From Candidatus Melainabacteria bacterium (GTDB taxonomy: Bacteria; Cyanobacteriota; Vampirovibrionia; 2-02-FULL-35-15), in the NCBI GenBank assembly GCA_016193285.1, contig JACPSL010000012.1, forward strand, positions 1 through 64,000: a stretch of 64,000 nt of DNA, read 5' to 3'. A program made the position numbers and the translations under genes. This document shows, in pieces, positions 18,539 to 26,589 of this stretch. The notes under the pieces are model-generated. The model saw nothing but the letters and a program-made list of their open reading frames with translations, ran no database searches and was not told the DNA's origin. Position 1 is the stretch's first letter. Every line of letters begins with the position of its first letter.

Positions 18539-19582
18539 TTAAACCAACTTAAGTTCTCTTTCTAAGGCTTGCCTTCTATTAAAAATATTCATCATAACTT
18601 TTGACCCATCAAAGTCAAACCTAAATCTCATTCTTCTCATACCTTTTAAGCTCATTACATTCGTAAGGCCTGATTGTCTTTCCTTTGGGCAATAAAACAT
18701 TAAAAATCCGCCACCACCTGCACCAAGAACTTTTCCACCTAGGGCACCATTTTTTATACCAAGCTCATAAATCCCATCTATGTTGTTTGATGATATTTTG
18801 TTAGAAAGTCTCTTTTTAGCTTTCCAATGATCATGCATTAATTTTCCAAATGCATCTAGGTTTCCTCGAGAAATAGCATCTAAAATTTTGTAACCGATAT
18901 CTTTTATTTCATGAAGGCTGTCAACAACCTGATTATGTGACTTTGATTCTTTGTCTTTAGCAGCTGTGCTTTGCTCTTTTAGGATCTGGCTTGCGGATCT
19001 GCTTGTGTGTGTGTAGTAAATTAGTAGTGAACTTTCTAGTTCATCAATGATATCTTCAGATACTTTTGGTCTCTCTACCTTTACTACGCCATCTTTTTCA
19101 ATGTTTAAAACTGTTAAGCCACCAAATGCGGCTGTATATTGATCTTGCTTTCCTACTGGTTCGTTTAGTACATCTATTTCAATATGGCATGCTTCCATAG
19201 CAAGCTCATAGGCAGAGACAGGAATATTTTTGTAGCAGTGTAATGCATTTAAAACTCCTACTAAGTAAGCTCCAGAAGAACCCAGTCCAGTCCCGGCGGG
19301 AATATCTGCTATTGATTGAATTTCTATTGCATTTTTTATATTCATAAACTTTAGAGCTTCTCTTACTAAAGGGTGTTGAACGTCCTTTACGTCTGAAACT
19401 TCTTCGTATTTGGAATATTTCACTCTTATTAAGTCATCAACTATTGGTGTATTTAAATGAATGAACATATATTTATCAATAGTTACTGAAAAAACAAAGC
19501 CACCATATTCATTGTAGTAAGAAGGAAGGTCTGTGCCGCCTCCTCCAAGTGTGATTCTAAACGGTGTTCTTGTAATTATCAT
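18539..19582 (-). CDS. hddA: D-glycero-D-manno-heptose 7-phosphate kinase (GHMP family)
   Basis: 347 residues. GHMP kinase signature: N-terminal RTPFRITLGGGGTDLPSYY, the ATP loop GTGLGSSGAYLVGVLNAL near residue 97 and C-terminal LGAGGGGFLMFY. This order and the start sequence are typical of HddA-like sugar kinases. The enzyme would phosphorylate C1 of D-glycero-D-manno-heptose 7-phosphate in the GDP-heptose route. It is coupled to hddC (ATGA overlap at 19579-19582). gmhA and gmhB, needed for the flanking steps, lie 5.8 kb away on the other strand. Confidence 0.85.
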   Translation of the reverse strand: MIITRTPFRITLGGGGTDLPSYYNEYGGFVFSVTIDKYMFIHLNTPIVDDLIRVKYSKYEEVSDVKDVQHPLVREALKFMNIKNAIEIQSIADIPAGTGLGSSGAYLVGVLNALHCYKNIPVSAYELAMEACHIEIDVLNEPVGKQDQYTAAFGGLTVLNIEKDGVVKVERPKVSEDIIDELESSLLIYYTHTSRSASQILKEQSTAAKDKESKSHNQVVDSLHEIKDIGYKILDAISRGNLDAFGKLMHDHWKAKKRLSNKISSNNIDGIYELGIKNGALGGKVLGAGGGGFLMFYCPKERQSGLTNVMSLKGMRRMRFRFDFDGSKVMMNIFNRRQALERELKLV

Positions 19583-20304
19583 TGTAGTTTTTTTGATTGG
19601 ATTAAATTTTCAGCAATATTTAGTGCATCCTTTGTATCAATTGCTATTACAAAGTCATTAGTCAAAAAAGCTTTCATTGTTTTTTTTCTCTTTAAAATTT
19701 CTGGAAAAATATCTTTTCCAAAGTCTAATTGGTTTTCTAACTGAATCATATCTAGAACTTCTGGCTCCAAGATATAAATTCCAGCATTAACAAAGGATTT
19801 ATACCCTGGAATCATATTTTTTTCTCCTTCTGAAAAAGACAAGACGTTATTATTTTCATCAACAATTACATAGCCGCCTGCGATTTTTGAGTTAATTGAC
19901 TTATCAGGGTCAAAAATACCAATTGTTACAAATGGGTTACATAAATTATGATAACTCATCATTCTGCCTAAATTGAAGTTCGAAAAATTATCACCATAAA
20001 TTACTAATAATTGTTCGTTACCAATAAAGCCTTGAGCATTTCTTACAGCTCCAGCAGTCCCTAGTGGTTCTTTTTCAAGCGAGTAGGTAATTTCAACTTC
20101 CCAATTCTTACCGTCTTTAAAATAATTTTTAATTATTTCAGGCATGTAGTGTAATGCAATGCATATTTCTTTTATGTTATGTTTTCTTAAAAGTAATATA
20201 TTGTATTCAAGTAATGGCTTGCCATTTACTTTATACATTGGCTTTGGAATATCTTGTAATCCAAGTCTTGTTCCAAGTCCGCCTGCAAGAACTATTGCTT
20301 TCAT
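19579..20304 (-). CDS. hddC: D-glycero-alpha-D-manno-heptose 1-phosphate guanylyltransferase-like nucleotidyltransferase
   Basis: 241 residues, a single nucleotidyltransferase domain. Motifs: VLAGGLGTRLGLQDIPKPMY at the N-terminus, EPLGTAGAVRNA, and VIYGDNFSNFNL (metal site). The length and adjacency to hddA favour HddC, the last step to GDP-heptose; a hexose 1-phosphate nucleotidyltransferase is possible from sequence alone. No hexapeptide-repeat tail. Cytoplasmic. Confidence 0.78.
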   Translation of the reverse strand: MKAIVLAGGLGTRLGLQDIPKPMYKVNGKPLLEYNILLLRKHNIKEICIALHYMPEIIKNYFKDGKNWEVEITYSLEKEPLGTAGAVRNAQGFIGNEQLLVIYGDNFSNFNLGRMMSYHNLCNPFVTIGIFDPDKSINSKIAGGYVIVDENNNVLSFSEGEKNMIPGYKSFVNAGIYILEPEVLDMIQLENQLDFGKDIFPEILKRKKTMKAFLTNDFVIAIDTKDALNIAENLIQSKKLQ

Positions 20305-20387
20305 AAGTTAGTTATAAAATTTTACCAATAAACTTTGCACTCAGCTTATAAAATTTGCTGATTTTTAATGGAAGTAGCAAAAGAATA

Positions 20388-21521
20388 CTAGCAAATAAAC
20401 TTTAAGTAGTTATCTTTGTTAATTACTGTAAAAGCCCCATTCTTATAATTTTTTAACCAAGCTAGTGGTTTTCTTACTTTCTTTTTAACATTCCATTTTA
20501 CTTCATATCCATGCAACTTCCCTTTTTTTTCTTCAACAAAATCAATTTCTTGCCCTTCATATGTTCTCCAAAAGTAATTGTTAGTAAAGATTTGACAATA
20601 TTCTTGTTTTTTAATTCTTTCTGTAATGATGTAGTTTTCCCAAAGCATACCAATGTCATCTCTTAAATCTATAGGATTAAAGTTATTCACTAATGTATTT
20701 CTAATGCCATTATCATAAAAACAATATCTAGGATTTTTGCTTATTTCTTTTCTTAAATTCCTACTATAACCAACTAACTTATAAATTACAAATGTTTTCT
20801 CCAGTAATTCTAGGTACCTTTCTGCAGTATTTTTACTAATGCCTAACTGACTGCCTAATTCATTGTAAGAGACTTCTTTCCCAATCTGAAAGGCTAAAAG
20901 TTGTAAAAGCCTCACTATTTTATCAGAATGTTTTAATCCTTCTAATTCAAGAATATCTTTGTATAAATATGAGTTCACTATTTCTTTTAGATATCGTTGT
21001 CTTTGCCCATTGTCATTCATTGTAACTACTTCAGGATATAAACCATAGATTAATCTTGTCTCTAAATTTGCTTCAGTTTCATGTTGATTTTCAATAGAAC
21101 TTATTTCAATTTGAGAAAGAGGAAATAATTTTAAAGTGTATTTTCTACCTGTTAAAGGTTCTCCAACATCTTTAGCTAAGTCAAAAGCAGAAGAACCAGT
21201 TGCAATCACCTTAATGTCTTTTATATGATCTACAATAAGTTTTAAGTTTAATCCAATGTCTTTAATTTTTTGTGCCTCATCGATTACTAGAAGCTTCTTA
21301 TTACCGACAAAACTTTTAAGTTTTTCAATTGATTGGCTGCTAAGATAACGCTGGACTGTTATATCTTCTCCACTCACAAGTAAATGTTTTTGTTTTGTTT
21401 GTTCTAGAAATTTATTAATTAAAGTAGTCTTGCCACACCTCCTGGGTCCATAAATTATTACTACCTTATTGGGATAAAGTGATTTTTTTAAATTCTTTAG
21501 TTGTTTCTGAGGAATATACAT
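20388..21521 (-). CDS. AAA ATPase, DUF4143-type
   Basis: 377 residues. Walker A VVIYGPRRCGKTTLI near residue 22, Walker B LLVIDEAQKI near 79 and sensor-like VIATGSSAFDLA. A helix-turn-helix stretch (SYNELGSQLGISKNTAERYL) is followed by the C-terminal nuclease-like EGQEIDFVEEKKGKLHGYEVK (E/D...E-K). This is the AAA_14/DUF4143 architecture, common in accessory DNA and of unknown function. One of three such ATPases in the window. A 12-nt palindrome lies immediately before the ATG. Confidence 0.85.
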   Translation of the reverse strand: MYIPQKQLKNLKKSLYPNKVVIIYGPRRCGKTTLINKFLEQTKQKHLLVSGEDITVQRYLSSQSIEKLKSFVGNKKLLVIDEAQKIKDIGLNLKLIVDHIKDIKVIATGSSAFDLAKDVGEPLTGRKYTLKLFPLSQIEISSIENQHETEANLETRLIYGLYPEVVTMNDNGQRQRYLKEIVNSYLYKDILELEGLKHSDKIVRLLQLLAFQIGKEVSYNELGSQLGISKNTAERYLELLEKTFVIYKLVGYSRNLRKEISKNPRYCFYDNGIRNTLVNNFNPIDLRDDIGMLWENYIITERIKKQEYCQIFTNNYFWRTYEGQEIDFVEEKKGKLHGYEVKWNVKKKVRKPLAWLKNYKNGAFTVINKDNYLKFIC

Positions 21522-21522
21522 A

Positions 21523-21579
21523 ATTTTATAAAATTAAATTCTGTCAATGAACTGACATTATTATACCAAATTCTGTCAA
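21523..21579. promoter_or_regulatory. palindrome and direct repeat upstream of the ATPase
   Basis: ATTTTATAAAAT (21523-21534) is a perfect palindrome next to the start codon. AAATTCTGTCAA occurs twice (21536-21547 and 21568-21579), the first overlapping a TGTCA/TGACA inverted pair. The arrangement looks like an operator, but no regulator can be assigned. Confidence 0.4.
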
Positions 21580-21587
21580 CAAATAAT

Positions 21588-21682
21588 CATGTAAACCTAC
21601 ACTCCACTATATATCCTAATGCTACAAAAAAATCCATCCACCCATTACACTTTTTCCCTTCTTTAAATGAATATTTAGAAAG
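21588..21682 (-). pseudogene. 3' fragment of a GT2 glycosyltransferase gene
   Basis: Minus-strand translation gives YSFKEGKKCNGWMDFF then VALGYIVECRFT and a TGA at 21588-21590. This matches the C-terminal part of the GT2 at 24579-25301 (RSFKEGKKCNGWMVFF, then AALYYMFHHRFT). At DNA level a stretch of over 30 nt around 21632-21666 is identical to 24646-24676 and its flanks are diverged. No start or catalytic part remains; an in-frame TAA lies just upstream. It is a relic, perhaps left by recombination or by arrival of the ATPase/toxin island. Confidence 0.7.
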
Positions 21683-21748
21683 AGCTTAATTTTGAATACT
21701 GTGGAACCCCTTCCTTCAAAACAAACTTAAAAAATCTTCTGATTACAA

Positions 21749-22996
21749 CTAATAAAGAAATGTCAAAGGTACACCAATTATTTTCTCATCTAAATATGTA
21801 ACGTGCTCTCCTCTGTAAAAGATAATCCCATATTCCACTTTATATCTGGAATATGATTCTATAAATAACTTCAAACCTCTTAGTACTTGTGGTTTAATTT
21901 GGTATGAGGATTTTATTTCAATAGGGATAATTTTCTCTCCAAGCTGTAAAATAAAATCAATCTCTGCATTATTTTTTGTCCGGTAAAAATAAAAATCTGG
22001 TCTATGCAGGTGATTTTTAATTGATTTATATATTTCTGAAAATACATAGGATTCTAGAATATTTCCCCAATAGCCTGAAGTCAGCATCCTCTCCTTGTCA
22101 AAGTTTTTAAGGATGAAATTTATTATTCCTGTATCAAGCGAGAAAATTTTTGGATTCTTAACTAAGATCTTGTTTCTTTGAATTCTAAAAGGATAAAGTT
22201 TTTTAAATTGATAGGATGTTTCAAGGATTGAAATATAATTTTTTACAGTGTTTACATTTATACCTACATCAGAGCTAATATGTGACATATTTAAAACATT
22301 TCCTGACTGATAGCAAAGCATGTTATATACGGTTTGGAAATTTCCTAACTCAGGGATTTTTGCTATGTCACGTAAATCCTTCTCTATATATGTTGTAATG
22401 TAGTTTTGGAACCATTGTTCTTTCTGTTGATTTGAATTTAAATTATGAACCTTTGGGAAACCTCCGTGAAGAATAAAGTTCTTTAGTTTCTCCTCCTTAA
22501 TTGGCTTAATTGGAGATATTTCTTTGTAAAGTTCTTTAACATTTTTTGATTTAAGTATTGTTTCTACAATACCTCCTTGTTTAATTGACAAGCTTTCGGA
22601 AATTGAAAATGGTAATAATTCTAATATGCCGGCTCTTCCAGCAAGAGATTCTGTAATGGATTTCATTAAAAGAAAATTAGCTGAGCCTGAGAGAATTATT
22701 TTCCATTTAAAACCCTCATCAACAATTTTTTTTATTGAATGGAATAAGATGGGTGCTTTCTGTACCTCATCCAAAATTACATTTGAATTAAAATCTTTAA
22801 CAAATAAATCCGGATCATCTATAGCTTTAATTAGTAAACTTCTATCATCAAGATTAAAATATTTCCAGGACTTGTTCATATAATGTTTTAACATTGTAGA
22901 TTTCCCGCTTTGTCTTGGACCTGTAATTGATATAACAGGAAAAACCTTAAAGAGAGGCTCGATTTCTTTTTCGATATTTCTTTTTTGATAAACCAT
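21749..22996 (-). CDS. AAA ATPase, DUF4143-type
   Basis: 415 residues. Walker A ISITGPRQSGKSTMLKHYM near residue 22, Walker B NVILDEVQKAP near 74 and SGSANFLLMKSITESLAGRA. An HTH-like segment (MSHISSDVGINVNTVKNYI) is followed by the nuclease-like tail NNAEIDFILQLGEKIIPIEI-K. Same architecture as 20388-21521 but clearly diverged, so not a recent duplicate. A TATAAT lies 6 nt before the ATG and overlaps a long inverted repeat, suggesting a leaderless, autoregulated transcript (inference). Confidence 0.86.
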   Translation of the reverse strand: MVYQKRNIEKEIEPLFKVFPVISITGPRQSGKSTMLKHYMNKSWKYFNLDDRSLLIKAIDDPDLFVKDFNSNVILDEVQKAPILFHSIKKIVDEGFKWKIILSGSANFLLMKSITESLAGRAGILELLPFSISESLSIKQGGIVETILKSKNVKELYKEISPIKPIKEEKLKNFILHGGFPKVHNLNSNQQKEQWFQNYITTYIEKDLRDIAKIPELGNFQTVYNMLCYQSGNVLNMSHISSDVGINVNTVKNYISILETSYQFKKLYPFRIQRNKILVKNPKIFSLDTGIINFILKNFDKERMLTSGYWGNILESYVFSEIYKSIKNHLHRPDFYFYRTKNNAEIDFILQLGEKIIPIEIKSSYQIKPQVLRGLKLFIESYSRYKVEYGIIFYRGEHVTYLDEKIIGVPLTFLY

Positions 22997-23005
22997 ACAA
23001 TTATT

Positions 23006-23048
23006 ATACCAGTAAATTTTGTATTTAGCTTACAAAATTTACTGGTAT
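23006..23048. promoter_or_regulatory. 18-bp inverted repeat over an ATPase promoter
   Basis: Perfect arms ATACCAGTAAATTTTGTA (23006-23023) and its complement (23031-23048) with a 7-nt loop TTTAGCT. The minus-strand TATAAT (23003-23008) of the 21749-22996 ATPase overlaps the left arm. The site could be an operator or a terminal/target palindrome of a mobile unit. It also lies 135 nt upstream of the AbiE-like pair on the other strand. Confidence 0.65.
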
Positions 23049-23182
23049 TGAGCAAAGATGGCATGGCAAAAGTTTTTTTGGTAAAATAAGTTCTCTTTTT
23101 ATCATGATATTATAAATTAGGATTTATGAACAATTATACTCTGTTTCTCACATATGCTATTATTAGCATGTTTGAGAACTAT

Positions 23183-23803
23183 ATGAAATTTGTTGAGATT
23201 AAAGAAAAACTAAAAAGGTTTATAGTCTTTTCTATAAATGACATAAGAAAAATTGATGAAAGTAAAAATCTTTTAAGAAGATTATACGAATGGCAAGATA
23301 AAAATTATATCAAACGAATTAGCAAGGGTTTTTATATACTTAGTGATTTGGAAATCAATGAACAGATTTTATTTTTAATAGCAAATAAAATATATGAACC
23401 TTCTTATGTTTCACTCGAATCAGCATTAAATTTTTATAATCTAATTCCTGAAATTGTGCCAAATATTACCTGTGTAACTACTAAAAAGACCCAGTTGTTT
23501 AATACCGAAAAGATTTTATTTATATATAAAAAAGTTAAGTCAAAATCCTTTTTTGGTTATAAATTAATTAAATACAAAAATTGGACATACAAAATTGCTG
23601 ATGTTGAAAAAACAATCCTGGATTACCTGTATTTAAATCCAAATTTAAAGTCAGAGAATGATTTCAAGGAGCTTAGAATAGATAAAAAGACTTTAAAGAA
23701 ACAGATTAACAAGACAAAATTAAATCTTTACTTAAAATCAATTGGAAATCAAAAACTGTTAACCAGAGTTAAAAAATTTCTCAGGAGTGTTGAATATGCT
23801 TAA
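23183..23803 (+). CDS. AbiEi-like antitoxin / transcriptional regulator
   Basis: 206 residues from the ATG at 23183. An ATG at 23126 with AGGA three nt upstream is also open, but its extra 19 residues are hydrophobic and unlike the family start, so I prefer MKFVEIKEKLKRFIVFSIND. The N-terminus has a winged-helix pattern (FSINDIRKID...LYEWQDKNYIKRISKGFYIL) as in AbiEi antitoxins, followed by a domain with SYVSLESALNFYNLIP and WTYKIADVEKTILDYLYL. It overlaps the nucleotidyltransferase gene by 17 nt, the typical antitoxin-toxin order of type IV AbiE systems. Confidence 0.78.
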   Translation: MKFVEIKEKLKRFIVFSINDIRKIDESKNLLRRLYEWQDKNYIKRISKGFYILSDLEINEQILFLIANKIYEPSYVSLESALNFYNLIPEIVPNITCVTTKKTQLFNTEKILFIYKKVKSKSFFGYKLIKYKNWTYKIADVEKTILDYLYLNPNLKSENDFKELRIDKKTLKKQINKTKLNLYLKSIGNQKLLTRVKKFLRSVEYA

Positions 23804-24572
23804 TTACGAGGATATTGAGAATTATTTCCCTGAGAGTATAAGGCATCAGAAAAAATATATTCTTATGGAGTATTTTCAATACAAAATTTTAAACATATTA
23901 TTTAGTTTGAAATTTTCAAGGAAACTGATCTTCATAGGTGGTACTGCAATAAGAATAATTTATAATACTAAAAGATTTTCGGAAGATCTGGATTTTGACA
24001 ATTTCAAATTAACACTTGATGAATTCTCAGATACTGCAAGTGAAGTAAAGAAAAAGTTAAAGCTTGAAGGATATGAAATAAATATAGAAACAACAAGTAA
24101 AAAAGATACTTTTCACTACCTAATTAAGATTCCAAAACTACTTTATGACTTTAATGTGACTCCACACGCAAACCAAAATCTTCTTATTAAGGTTGACACA
24201 CAATCGCATAATTTTAAATATATTCCTGAGGAAAAGATTTTAAACAAATTTGGAGTTTTTACTCAAATTAATGTTGCACCAAAAGATATTTTACTTTCTC
24301 AAAAAATTGCTGCAGTTTTCAACAGAAAACGGTTTAGGAGCAGAGACTTTTATGACACAGTGTTTTTGTTTGGAATTACTAAACCAAATTATGACTACTT
24401 AAAGGAAAAGCTTAATATAAACAAACTTAGTGAGTTAAAAGAACTGCTCCTCAAAAAGTGTGAAAAAATTCAATTTAAAGAATTAGAAAATGATATAAAG
24501 CCTTTTTTATTTAATAGTGCCGATTCAATGATGGTTAGTAAATTTAAGGAATATATTACTGGATTAAATTAA
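23787..24572 (+). CDS. AbiEii-like nucleotidyltransferase toxin
   Basis: 261 residues. The signature LIFIGGTAIRIIYNTKRFSE followed by DLDFD (residues about 50-73) is the nucleotidyltransferase motif of the AbiEii/DUF1814 family, with both catalytic aspartates in DLDFD. Later LLSQKIAAVFNRKRFRSRDFYD matches the conserved K...R.RDxxD region. Members are growth-inhibiting toxins neutralised by AbiEi and can give phage abortive infection. All visible key residues are intact. It converges with the GT2 gene, leaving 6 nt. Confidence 0.85.
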   Translation: MLNMLNYEDIENYFPESIRHQKKYILMEYFQYKILNILFSLKFSRKLIFIGGTAIRIIYNTKRFSEDLDFDNFKLTLDEFSDTASEVKKKLKLEGYEINIETTSKKDTFHYLIKIPKLLYDFNVTPHANQNLLIKVDTQSHNFKYIPEEKILNKFGVFTQINVAPKDILLSQKIAAVFNRKRFRSRDFYDTVFLFGITKPNYDYLKEKLNINKLSELKELLLKKCEKIQFKELENDIKPFLFNSADSMMVSKFKEYITGLN

Positions 24573-24578
24573 AAAATA

Positions 24579-25301
24579 TTACAAAATCTCTTCTCCTAGA
24601 GTAAATCTATGGTGAAACATATAGTATAAAGCAGCAAAGAAAACCATCCACCCATTACACTTTTTCCCTTCTTTAAAAGAACGCGCTGAATAAGTAATTG
24701 GAACTTCTTTAATTTTTATTCCATTTTTTAAAAGCTTGTTTGTAACTTCTGAACAAAATTCAAATCCTTTGCTTTTTAAGTCTAGATTTTTAATTAGTTC
24801 AGACTTAAAAGCTTTATAAGCAGTACATTGATCTGTAATTTTTGTCCTATATGACAGGCTTGTTAAAAAGTTTAAAATCCTGCTTCCAATTTTATTTATT
24901 AATCTCATTTTTTTTATATCACCTAAAAATCTAGAGCCATAAACTACTTGAGATTCACCGTTGAGAATTGGCTCAATGACGTTTATATATTCGTTTGGAT
25001 TATATTCTAAATCCCCGTCTTGAATAAGAATAATATCTCCAGTAGCACTTTTAATTCCTATTCGGACTGCTGAACCTTTTCCACTATTTCTAGAAAGATT
25101 AAATGCTCTGATTAAATTTTTACTTGTGAACTCTTTTATAATTTCTAACGTGTTATCTGTTGAGCCGTCGTTTATAACTATTATTTCTTTTTTAATATTA
25201 CTTGGTAGCTTAGCGTCTATTATTTTTTTTAATACTTCACAAAGATACTTACCTTCGTTATATACAGGTACTATGATTGATAGTTTTATTTGCTTTGTCA
25301 T
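24579..25301 (-). CDS. GT2 glycosyltransferase, dolichyl-phosphate mannosyltransferase type
   Basis: 240 residues. Motifs: IIVPVYNEGKYL, VINDGSTDNT, ILIQDGDLEYNP (metal binding near residue 98), VVYGSRFLG and CTAYKAFKS. The C-terminus (SFKEGKKCNGWMVFFAALYY) matches the UDP-glucose/dolichol-phosphate glycosyltransferase subgroup. No membrane helices, so a cytoplasmic enzyme on the inner face. A diverged 3' copy remains at 21588-21682. Head-to-head with gmhA. Confidence 0.87.
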   Translation of the reverse strand: MTKQIKLSIIVPVYNEGKYLCEVLKKIIDAKLPSNIKKEIIVINDGSTDNTLEIIKEFTSKNLIRAFNLSRNSGKGSAVRIGIKSATGDIILIQDGDLEYNPNEYINVIEPILNGESQVVYGSRFLGDIKKMRLINKIGSRILNFLTSLSYRTKITDQCTAYKAFKSELIKNLDLKSKGFEFCSEVTNKLLKNGIKIKEVPITYSARSFKEGKKCNGWMVFFAALYYMFHHRFTLGEEIL

Positions 25302-25356
25302 GCTCTTTTAAATATTATTACATGACTCTTGGGTATATAATTTACTAGAAAGACTA

Positions 25357-25989
25357 ATGGATTATATCAAAACATATCTAGAACAAACGTCAAGGATTGC
25401 ACAAATGTTAGATCAAAATGCAATTAATAAAGCTATTAATATTTTAAAAGATGTAAGAGAAAATAAAGGACGAGTTTTTGTTTTAGGAGTAGGAGGTGGT
25501 GCAGGTAATGCATCGCATGCTGTAAATGATTTTAGGAAAATTGCTGGTATTGAAACATATGCTCCAACTGACAACGTTTCAGAACTTACTGCAAGGGTAA
25601 ACGATGATGGCTGGGATTCAGTATTTAAAAACTGGTTAGCTGTTAGTAAATTAAGCAATAATGATGTTGTAATAGTTTTTTCTGTTGGTGGCGGAAACGT
25701 AGAAAAAAATATAAGTGTAAATCTTGTAAAGGCTTTAAAGTTTGCAAAAGAAGTAAGTGCAAAAATAATTGGTGTAGTAAGCAGAGATGGTGGATACACA
25801 AAAGAAGTTGCTGATTGTTGTATTTTAATTCCTACTCTAACTCCAAATACTGTTACCCCGCATGCTGAAGAATTCCAAGCAGTTATTTGGCACCTTATTG
25901 TTTCCCATCCAGAAATTCAAAGAAGTGAAATGAAGTGGGAAGGTGTTGTAGGGAGGGGCTTGATTAATCAAGCCCGTACAAATGCATAG
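25357..25989 (+). CDS. gmhA: SIS-domain phosphosugar isomerase, GmhA-like (sedoheptulose 7-phosphate isomerase)
   Basis: 210 residues. One SIS domain: LGVGGGAGNASHAVNDFRK, VSELTARVNDDGWD, and IVFSVGGGNVEKNISVNLVK. Converts sedoheptulose 7-phosphate to heptose 7-phosphate. The assignment rests on the fold plus the adjacent gmhB. Typical GmhA has GNGGSA in the phosphate loop, whereas here it is GVGGGAGNAS, so a paralogous isomerase is possible. The 3' end carries a 20-nt perfect palindrome that also leads into the overlapping gmhB start. Confidence 0.75.
   Translation: MDYIKTYLEQTSRIAQMLDQNAINKAINILKDVRENKGRVFVLGVGGGAGNASHAVNDFRKIAGIETYAPTDNVSELTARVNDDGWDSVFKNWLAVSKLSNNDVVIVFSVGGGNVEKNISVNLVKALKFAKEVSAKIIGVVSRDGGYTKEVADCCILIPTLTPNTVTPHAEEFQAVIWHLIVSHPEIQRSEMKWEGVVGRGLINQARTNA
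25956..25975. repeat. 20-nt perfect palindrome at the 3' end of gmhA
   Basis: GGGCTTGATT followed by its exact complement AATCAAGCCC, flanked by GTAGGGAG and GTAC, so the ends resemble the GTAG...CTAC form of cyanobacterial small dispersed palindromes. It encodes the last residues of the isomerase (GLINQA) and ends 6 nt before the gmhB start. Confidence 0.7.
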
Positions 25990-26566
25990 AGCAGTCTTTC
26001 TAGATCGCGACGGCGTCTTAAATTATCCGGTTTTTAATTCAGCCACTAATGAATATGAAGCACCGTTTGAAGAAAAAGATTTCAAGTTTTTGCCTGGTGT
26101 AATTGAATCTTTAAGAGAGCTACTTGCAATGCATTACAAGCTTTTTCTTGTGTCAAATCAACCTGACTATGCAAAAGGAAAAACTACGCTTGAAAATCTT
26201 TTAAGTGTCCATAAAAAAATGCACTTGATTCTTCTAAAAAATAATATTCACTTTGCTGAATACTATTATTGTTATCATCATCCACATGGAATTATTTCAG
26301 CATATTCAATTAAGTGTACTTGCAGAAAACCTGGTAATTTATTTTTAATGAAAGCAAAAGAAAAATATGATATTGATATGACTTGTTCCTGGATGATTGG
26401 AGATAGAGATGTAGATATTTTTTGTGGACAAGCATCTGGAGTTAAAACAATTTTAATAAAGCTAAGTGAGTCAAAGAGTAAGGTAAATAAAAGTAAGCCG
26501 GATTTTATAGCAGGTAGCTTACAAGAAGCAGCTGAGATAATTAAAAAATTGACAATTGAGAATTAG
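25982..26566 (+). CDS. gmhB: D-glycero-D-manno-heptose 1,7-bisphosphate 7-phosphatase (HAD-IIIA)
   Basis: 194 residues. HAD motif I AVFLDRDGVLNYP at the N-terminus, motif II LVSNQP, a zinc-loop-like Cys/His set (CYHHPHG...CTCRKPG) and motif IV MIGDRDVDIFCGQASG. This matches GmhB-type histidinol-phosphatase-like enzymes. It overlaps gmhA by 8 nt. Removes the 7-phosphate between the HddA and HddC steps of GDP-heptose synthesis. Cytoplasmic. Confidence 0.86.
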   Translation: MHRAVFLDRDGVLNYPVFNSATNEYEAPFEEKDFKFLPGVIESLRELLAMHYKLFLVSNQPDYAKGKTTLENLLSVHKKMHLILLKNNIHFAEYYYCYHHPHGIISAYSIKCTCRKPGNLFLMKAKEKYDIDMTCSWMIGDRDVDIFCGQASGVKTILIKLSESKSKVNKSKPDFIAGSLQEAAEIIKKLTIEN

Positions 26567-26575
26567 AGATTAGAA
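26548..26575. repeat. short heptamer run (AATTGAG type)
   Basis: Four 7-nt units (AATTGAC, AATTGAG, AATTAGA, GATTAGA) cover the gmhB stop and run into the GGAGG ribosome site of the next gene. They are similar in unit size to the other heptamer runs. Confidence 0.55.
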
Positions 26576-26589
26576 TGGAGGATATTGAA

